Assembly: GCA_017421145.1 (NCBI GenBank)
Contig: JAFOTA010000210.1
Location: forward strand, 1-9,995
Direction: 5' to 3'
DNA length: 9,995 bases
From: Treponema sp.
Lineage (GTDB): Bacteria; Spirochaetota; Spirochaetia; Treponematales; Treponemataceae
Numbering within the stretch: position 1 is the first letter of the stretch; every line of letters begins with the position of its first letter. Position numbers and translations under genes: made by a program. This document shows positions 5,677 to 9,995 of this stretch, one piece after another. The notes beneath the pieces were generated by a model that was not told the DNA's origin, did not search any database, and saw nothing but the letters and a program-made list of their open reading frames with translations.

Positions 5677-7389
5677 ATGAACGAATGGTTTAAAAAAACA
5701 TTTGGAACCATAAAAGAAAAGTGGTCAAAGTGGAAGCCTGTCCAGAAGCTGATTCTAATCGGTATAGTGGTTCTGGTCATAGCTGTAATCATCCTGTTGG
5801 TTTCCGTATCGACAAGGAAGACTTCGGTTCGTCTTTTCAATGCTCCGGTTGAAGCCGGCCAGCAGAGGACGATCGTTTCAAGGCTTGAAAAGGACGGAAT
5901 CAAGGCTGATATCGACAGCGACGGATACATTACCGTTGAAAACGACACCATCGCCAAAAAGTACCGCAGCCAGCTTGTCGCAGAAGGATATGAACCTACA
6001 AAGGTCGATCCTTATTCTCTTTTCGACACGCAGAAATGGTCACGCACGTCTTTCGATGACAAAGTGAACTGGCAGAGGGCACAGGAATCAGCGCTTGAGC
6101 AGCACCTTGAGCAGCTTGACGGAATCCGCGCGGCAAACGTAATGCTCAGCATCCCGGAAACGGCCACGTTCAAGAATTCTCAGAATCCGACCACTGCATC
6201 CGTAACTCTTTTCCCGAGGATAGGAAGCGACGTTCTTGACTCAAAGAAGAGCGTCAAGGGAATCATGCACCTTATCATGAGAAGCGTCGAAGGCCTTAAA
6301 GAAGAGGACATCACCATTTTCAACGGAGACACAAACGAAGAGGTGAGCGACCTTGCGGGGCTTGAAGATGCCGATCATCAGAAGAACGTAGAAAATCAGC
6401 AGAAGTGGATAAGAAAGCAGGAAGCCTATTATCAGACTCAGGTTATAAATGCGCTGCAGGGAACTTTCGGAACCAAGCGCGTAAAGATCGCCAACATGAA
6501 GATTGACATGGACATGTCCGAGCGTTCATATACTGCAACGGAATACTCCGGCGTCACAATCAAGCCGGACAACCCGAACACTATATATGACGACAGCGAA
6601 GTCAGGGACAGCCTTGTCCTTTCAGAAGAAACGGTTGACAAGAAATTCACCGGAACGGGATACAATCCTGAAGGACCTGCAGGCACAGAGGGACAGAATC
6701 CTCCTGTATACAGCGACATGTCTAACGTAATCGGCGAAACCACGGAATCCGGCGTCAAGAGAAACTACGTCATGAACCGCAAGGATACCGCAGGAAAAGA
6801 AGAGCCTAAGATTGACCGCCTTACAGTTTCCGTGAACGTTGACGGAACATGGCAGTATCCTTTGTATGACCCTGATACAAAAAAAATCCGCCTTTCAGAA
6901 AGCGGTGGATACGAAAGGACTTATGTTCCGATTTCCGATGACGTTCTTGCAGAAGTTACGAAGCTTGTTCAGAGTGCCGTAGGATATGATGCCAAGCGCG
7001 GAGATTCAGTCGTCGTGACCAACATTCCGTTCGATCATACGGATGAATTCAAGGAAGAGGATGCCAAGTTCATCAAGTCACAGAAGACAAAGATGACTAT
7101 ATTCATCTCCCTCATTGCGGTCGCGCTCATACTCGTGCTGTTCATCGCGTTCCGCCTTATCTCCAAGGAAATCGAGAGACGCAGAAGGATCAGGGAAGAA
7201 GAAGAGCTACGCCGTCAGCAGCAGCAGAGGGAAGCGGCTCTTTGGGAAGCAAAAGAACAGGGCATGGAAGTTACGCTGTCCGTCGAAGAAAGAAAGCGTG
7301 CGGAACTTCAGGAAAATGCCATCGCAATGGCAAAGAACCATCCGGAAGACGTGGCTATGCTTATCCGCACATGGCTTATGGAGGAGTAG
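5677..7389 (+). CDS. fliF: Flagellar MS-ring protein FliF
   Basis: FliF assembles the MS ring in the inner membrane, the base of the rotor and the housing of the export gate. The 570-residue protein has a first membrane helix at about 24-45 (LILIGIVVLVIAVIILLVSV). A periplasmic region carrying ring-building motifs follows; its YscJ/FliF part at 139-221 includes LEQHLEQLDGIRAANVMLS and EDITIFNGDTNEE. A second membrane helix lies at about 473-494. The cytoplasmic tail is strongly charged (EIERRRRIREEEELRRQQQQ) and ends in the FliG-binding motif PEDVAMLIRTWLMEE. Length is normal. The start at 5677 has a very strong GGGAGGGG site (5666-5673); an in-frame ATG at 5629 is rejected because it lacks one. 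An internal promoter precedes it, and fliG starts 3 bp after its stop. Confidence 0.97.
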   Translation: MNEWFKKTFGTIKEKWSKWKPVQKLILIGIVVLVIAVIILLVSVSTRKTSVRLFNAPVEAGQQRTIVSRLEKDGIKADIDSDGYITVENDTIAKKYRSQLVAEGYEPTKVDPYSLFDTQKWSRTSFDDKVNWQRAQESALEQHLEQLDGIRAANVMLSIPETATFKNSQNPTTASVTLFPRIGSDVLDSKKSVKGIMHLIMRSVEGLKEEDITIFNGDTNEEVSDLAGLEDADHQKNVENQQKWIRKQEAYYQTQVINALQGTFGTKRVKIANMKIDMDMSERSYTATEYSGVTIKPDNPNTIYDDSEVRDSLVLSEETVDKKFTGTGYNPEGPAGTEGQNPPVYSDMSNVIGETTESGVKRNYVMNRKDTAGKEEPKIDRLTVSVNVDGTWQYPLYDPDTKKIRLSESGGYERTYVPISDDVLAEVTKLVQSAVGYDAKRGDSVVVTNIPFDHTDEFKEEDAKFIKSQKTKMTIFISLIAVALILVLFIAFRLISKEIERRRRIREEEELRRQQQQREAALWEAKEQGMEVTLSVEERKRAELQENAIAMAKNHPEDVAMLIRTWLMEE

Positions 7390-7392
7390 TGT

Positions 7393-8484
7393 ATGTCAGA
7401 AGAAGAGAAAAGCTCAGCATCTAAGTCAAGGAATGTGAGTTCAACCTCCGGTTCCGGCAAGAAGAAGGGCGGTGCAAAGGATTATAAGAACCTTAACGGA
7501 AGGCAGAAGGCCGCAATCTTTTTGGTTGCGCTCGGAACTGAAGTTTCTTCCGAAGTCATGAAGCACTTGCGCGAGGATGAGGTGGAAACCCTTACCTTTG
7601 AAATCGCACGCCTTGATACTATAGATTCAGATTTCAAGGATCAGGTTCTGGAAGAATTCCAGGAGCTGATGCAGGCACAGAACTTTATCACCACCGGTGG
7701 TATCGACTATGCCCGCGAACTTTTGGAAAAATCTTTGGGAAGCCAGAAAGCCATCGACATCATCAACAGGCTTACAAGCTCCCTGCAGGTACGTCCGTTC
7801 GACTTTATCCGCCGCACTGATCCTGCACACCTTTTGAACTTCGTGCAGCAGGAATATCCGCAGACGATTGCGTTGATCCTTGCTTACCTGGAGCCGCAGA
7901 AAGCTTCGCACATCCTTCAGAACCTTCCGGACGAAATCCAGCCGGAGGTCGCAAAGCGTCTTGCAACCATGGACCGTACATCGCCTGACGTTCTCCGTGA
8001 GGTCGAGCGTGTTCTTGAAAAGAAGCTTTCAACGCTGTCCAACGAAGACTACACTGCGGCAGGTGGTGTCGACAGCATCGTTGAAATCCTCAACCTTGTT
8101 GACCGTGCATCCGAGAAGTCCATCATCGAAACTTTGGAAGAGGACGATCCGGAGCTTGCAGAAGAAATCAAGAAGAGGATGTTCGTCTTCGAAGATATCG
8201 TCCAGATTTCCGACCGCGATATCCAGAAGGTTCTCCGCGAGTCCGACCAGCAGCAGCTTGCAAAGGCTCTCAAAAACGTCGATACGGAAGTTCAGGACAA
8301 AATCTTCAGGAACATGTCAAAGCGCCAGGCTACCATGCTCAAGGAAGATATGGAATACATGGGACCTGTCCGTGTCAAGGACGTTGAGGAAGCGCAGCAG
8401 AAGATTGTCAGCGTAATCCGCCGCCTTGAAGATTCCGGTGAAATCGTTATCGCACGCGGTGACGGTGACGAATACATCAGCTGA
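7393..8484 (+). CDS. fliG: Flagellar motor switch protein FliG
   Basis: FliG links the MS ring to the C ring and carries the charged helix that meets the MotA stator, so it generates torque and rotation sense. The 363 residues have the three FliG domains. After a low-complexity S/K/G tail (about 1-32), the N domain begins at NGRQKAAIFLVALG. The middle domain carries the EHPQ-type motif as E154-Y-P-Q. The C domain carries MFVF (263-266) and the charged stator-facing helix SDRDIQKVLRE. Treponema and Borrelia encode two FliG proteins; the one next to fliF is usually called FliG2, which fits here. GGAG inside the end of fliF serves as ribosome site, 3 bp separate the genes, and translation is probably coupled. 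A strong terminator follows. Confidence 0.97.
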   Translation: MSEEEKSSASKSRNVSSTSGSGKKKGGAKDYKNLNGRQKAAIFLVALGTEVSSEVMKHLREDEVETLTFEIARLDTIDSDFKDQVLEEFQELMQAQNFITTGGIDYARELLEKSLGSQKAIDIINRLTSSLQVRPFDFIRRTDPAHLLNFVQQEYPQTIALILAYLEPQKASHILQNLPDEIQPEVAKRLATMDRTSPDVLREVERVLEKKLSTLSNEDYTAAGGVDSIVEILNLVDRASEKSIIETLEEDDPELAEEIKKRMFVFEDIVQISDRDIQKVLRESDQQQLAKALKNVDTEVQDKIFRNMSKRQATMLKEDMEYMGPVRVKDVEEAQQKIVSVIRRLEDSGEIVIARGDGDEYIS

Positions 8485-8505
8485 TATAACGGAAACAAAA
8501 ACAGG

Positions 8506-8540
8506 AGGCATCTGCATGATTCGCGGGTGCCTTTTGTTTT
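8506..8540 (+). terminator. Intrinsic terminator after fliG
   Basis: AGGCATCTGC (8506-8515) pairs with GCGGGTGCCT (8523-8532): a 10-bp stem with two T-G wobbles and a 7-nt loop. TTTGTTTT follows. An A-rich flank (8493-8500) complements the T tract, so it may also work on the other strand. It lies 21 bp after the fliG stop and separates fliG from fliH. Confidence 0.8.
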
Positions 8541-8591
8541 GGAATGCCACCCCGGAAAAATTCAAATTTTCCATGTTGCCTATAGTGCCGG

Positions 8592-8637
8592 CGGTATAAA
8601 ATTCCGATAATAGAAACGGGAAATTTTATTTATACCG
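8592..8637. repeat. Large dyad upstream of fliH
   Basis: CGGTATAAA (8592-8600) and TTTATACCG (8629-8637) are perfect 9-bp inverted repeats. Inner ATTCC / GGGAAAT bases can add an interrupted inner stem. The loop contains GATAAT (8606-8611), a 5-of-6 match to a -10 box, but no acceptable -35 is found at 16-18 nt. It could be an operator or an RNA structure in the leader of fliH; no function can be assigned. Confidence 0.5.
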
Positions 8638-8682
8638 TGGGAGTGGTTCCCTGAAACAAAAATAAACGAGTGGAGAAAATAA

Positions 8683-9615
8683 ATGGCACAGACTGTATTC
8701 AGACCAAATCAAATCAATATCAAGGACGGACCTGTTTCCCTTAAGCTTTCGAAGGAATTCGTCATACCGGAAGAAGAGACTGTTGAGGAAGCTCCTGAAT
8801 ACACAGGCCCCACAGCAGACCAGCTCAGGCAGGAAGCGGAAGAATTCAAAAAGCAGTGGGAGTTGGAAAAGTCCCAGCTTATTGCAAAGGCACAGTCTGA
8901 TGCAGATGACATCATTAAAAATGCGGAGGCAGCTGCATTCAACGAAGTCAAAAAGCAGAGCGACCAGGCTTCCGTCATAAAAAACAGTGCAGAAACAGAA
9001 GCTCAGTCAATTCTTTCTAAGGCACGGCTTGAAGCTGACCAGATCATAAAGACAGCCCATGATGAAGAGCAGCGCATATTCGACAAGGCACAGAAAGACG
9101 GATATGACAAGGGGCATGAAGAAGGCTACCAGCTCGGAAATCAGGAAGCGGAACGTCTTGTTGACCGCCTTCATAAAATGATTGTGAGCGTGCAGAGCAA
9201 GAGACAGGAAATCCTTGACGAAACCGAGGGACAGATCGTTGACCTTGTTCTTTTGATGACAAGAAAGGTCGTAAAGGTCATGAGCGACAGCCAGAAGAGC
9301 GTAATCATGGCGAACGTGGTTCAGGCTTTGAAAAAGGTCAAGGGACGCGGCGACGTTACTCTCCGCGTTAACATGTCGGACGCAAAGCTTACTACCGAGC
9401 ATATCAAGGACTTCATTGCCCAGGTCGAAAACATCAAGAATATCACTGTTGTTGAGGACAGCTCCGTTGACAGAGGCGGATGTATCGTTGAGACTGATTT
9501 CGGTGCAATCGACGCACGCATTTCAAGCCAGCTCGGTGAACTTGAGACCAAGATTCTCGGTATTTCTCCGATCAAGTCTGTCAGCAAGTCTGAAGTTCAG
9601 AATCCGGATCTTTAA
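8683..9615 (+). CDS. fliH: Flagellar export ATPase regulator FliH
   Basis: FliH binds the FliI ATPase and anchors it to the C ring, acting as the peripheral stalk of the flagellar export machine. The 310-residue protein is longer than the roughly 230 residues of enteric FliH because of a long acidic, alanine-rich coiled-coil arm (about 45-138). The GxxxG repeat typical of FliH is G140-YDK-G-HEE-G-YQL-G152. The C-terminal FliI-binding domain includes VDLVLLMTRKVVKVM, then DVTLRVNMSD and the conserved DRGGCIVETDFGAIDARIS. GGAG about 7 nt before the ATG supports the start. It is separated from fliG by a terminator and a dyad and from fliI by another terminator, unlike the overlapping fliH-fliI of many bacteria. 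Confidence 0.95.
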   Translation: MAQTVFRPNQINIKDGPVSLKLSKEFVIPEEETVEEAPEYTGPTADQLRQEAEEFKKQWELEKSQLIAKAQSDADDIIKNAEAAAFNEVKKQSDQASVIKNSAETEAQSILSKARLEADQIIKTAHDEEQRIFDKAQKDGYDKGHEEGYQLGNQEAERLVDRLHKMIVSVQSKRQEILDETEGQIVDLVLLMTRKVVKVMSDSQKSVIMANVVQALKKVKGRGDVTLRVNMSDAKLTTEHIKDFIAQVENIKNITVVEDSSVDRGGCIVETDFGAIDARISSQLGELETKILGISPIKSVSKSEVQNPDL

Positions 9616-9622
9616 TCGGTGC

Positions 9623-9657
9623 ATGGTTGGCGTTTGGGGGCGCCAATCATATTTTTT
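9623..9657 (+). terminator. Intrinsic terminator between fliH and fliI
   Basis: ATGGTTGGCG (9623-9632) pairs with CGCCAATCAT (9641-9650). The 10-bp stem has one G-T wobble and an 8-nt G-rich loop. ATTTTTT (9651-9657) follows immediately. It is a textbook terminator, yet fliI starts only 44 bp later in the same direction. Confidence 0.8.
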
Positions 9658-9701
9658 ACCGTCAGGAATCCGAATGAAAAATGGTTTTGCAGGGTGGGAA
9701 A

Positions 9702-9995
9702 ATGAATTCTTTTTTTAACAAATACATACAGGCCGTCGAAGAGACGGATACAATCAAATATACTGGAGCGGTTGCCGCAGTCAAGGGACTGATGATTGAA
9801 AGCAACGGTCCCCGCTGTGTCATCGGCGAAATCTGCCGCATCGAAGTTCCGAGCGAAAAATCAAACGTCATGGCAGAGGTCGTGGGGCTTGAAGGAAACA
9901 TCGTCCGGCTCATGGTCTTCGGTGAAACCAAGGGAATCGAAGTCGGTTCCACGGTTACTGCAAGCGGCGCTGTTCTTGAAGTTCCCGTGAGCGAA
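9702..9995 (+). CDS. fliI: Flagellum-specific export ATPase FliI, N-terminal part (runs off the right edge)
   Basis: FliI is the hexameric ATPase of the flagellar type III export apparatus, related to the F1 beta subunit, and works with FliH. Only the first 98 residues are in the window, all in one open frame to position 9995. They match the FliI N-terminal beta-barrel domain: YTGAVAAVKGLMIESNGP (about 20-37), IGEICRIEV, AEVVGLEGNIVRLMVFGETK, then GIEVGSTVTASGAVLEVPV. The Walker motifs lie beyond the edge. The start at 9702 is chosen for AGGGTGGG just upstream; an in-frame ATG at 9681 would add seven residues but lacks a good ribosome site. The gene lies downstream of a strong terminator, so it needs read-through or a promoter overlapping that hairpin. 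Confidence 0.94.
   Translation, partial: MNSFFNKYIQAVEETDTIKYTGAVAAVKGLMIESNGPRCVIGEICRIEVPSEKSNVMAEVVGLEGNIVRLMVFGETKGIEVGSTVTASGAVLEVPVSE

Noticed and set aside
8576..8600. Promoter TTGCCT / TATAAA upstream of fliH
   Set aside because: The spacer is only 13 nt, too short for a normal sigma-70 promoter.

Overview
The window looks like chromosomal DNA of a spirochaete, most likely a Treponema. The main reason is the flagellar gene order flgB-flgC-fliE-fliF-fliG-fliH-fliI, with a long FliH and a FliG of the kind found in Treponema and Borrelia flagellar operons. This is judged from protein style and gene order only, without a database search. Base composition looks balanced and the coding style is uniform throughout. 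All genes lie on the + strand and nothing suggests an inserted mobile element.

Layout. 1-707 is the 3' end of a methyl-accepting chemotaxis protein gene, closed by an intrinsic terminator (732-767). The gene-free stretch 708-1078 then holds three copies of a short GGGAA...CTGATTAAT-type motif and three successive hairpins (777-829, 843-890, 893-933). From 934 to 972 nothing is recognised. A sigma-70-type promoter (973-1000) follows. It should drive gpsA (1079-2134) and, 25 bp later, ffh (2160-3548), which ends in a probable terminator. Next comes a small single-pass membrane protein of unknown function (3629-4111). Its periplasmic part resembles a ring-building domain of FliF.

The flagellar block runs from 4192 to the right edge: rod proteins FlgB and FlgC, rod/MS-ring adaptor FliE, MS-ring FliF, switch protein FliG, export regulator FliH and the N-terminus of export ATPase FliI. 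Together they build the proximal rod, the MS-ring/C-ring rotor and the soluble part of the flagellar type III export apparatus. In spirochaetes this motor sits at the cell poles and turns periplasmic flagella. The chemoreceptor fragment belongs functionally to the same motility system. gpsA (phospholipid precursor) and ffh (membrane protein targeting) are housekeeping genes.

The flagellar block does not look like one uninterrupted transcript. There is an extended -10 promoter before fliF (5576-5604), a strong terminator after fliG (8506-8540) followed by a large dyad, and another strong terminator after fliH (9623-9657). This suggests staged or graded expression inside the cluster. The most novel items are the FliF-RBM-like membrane protein upstream of flgB, the transcriptional partition of the cluster, and the palindromic repeat block upstream of gpsA.
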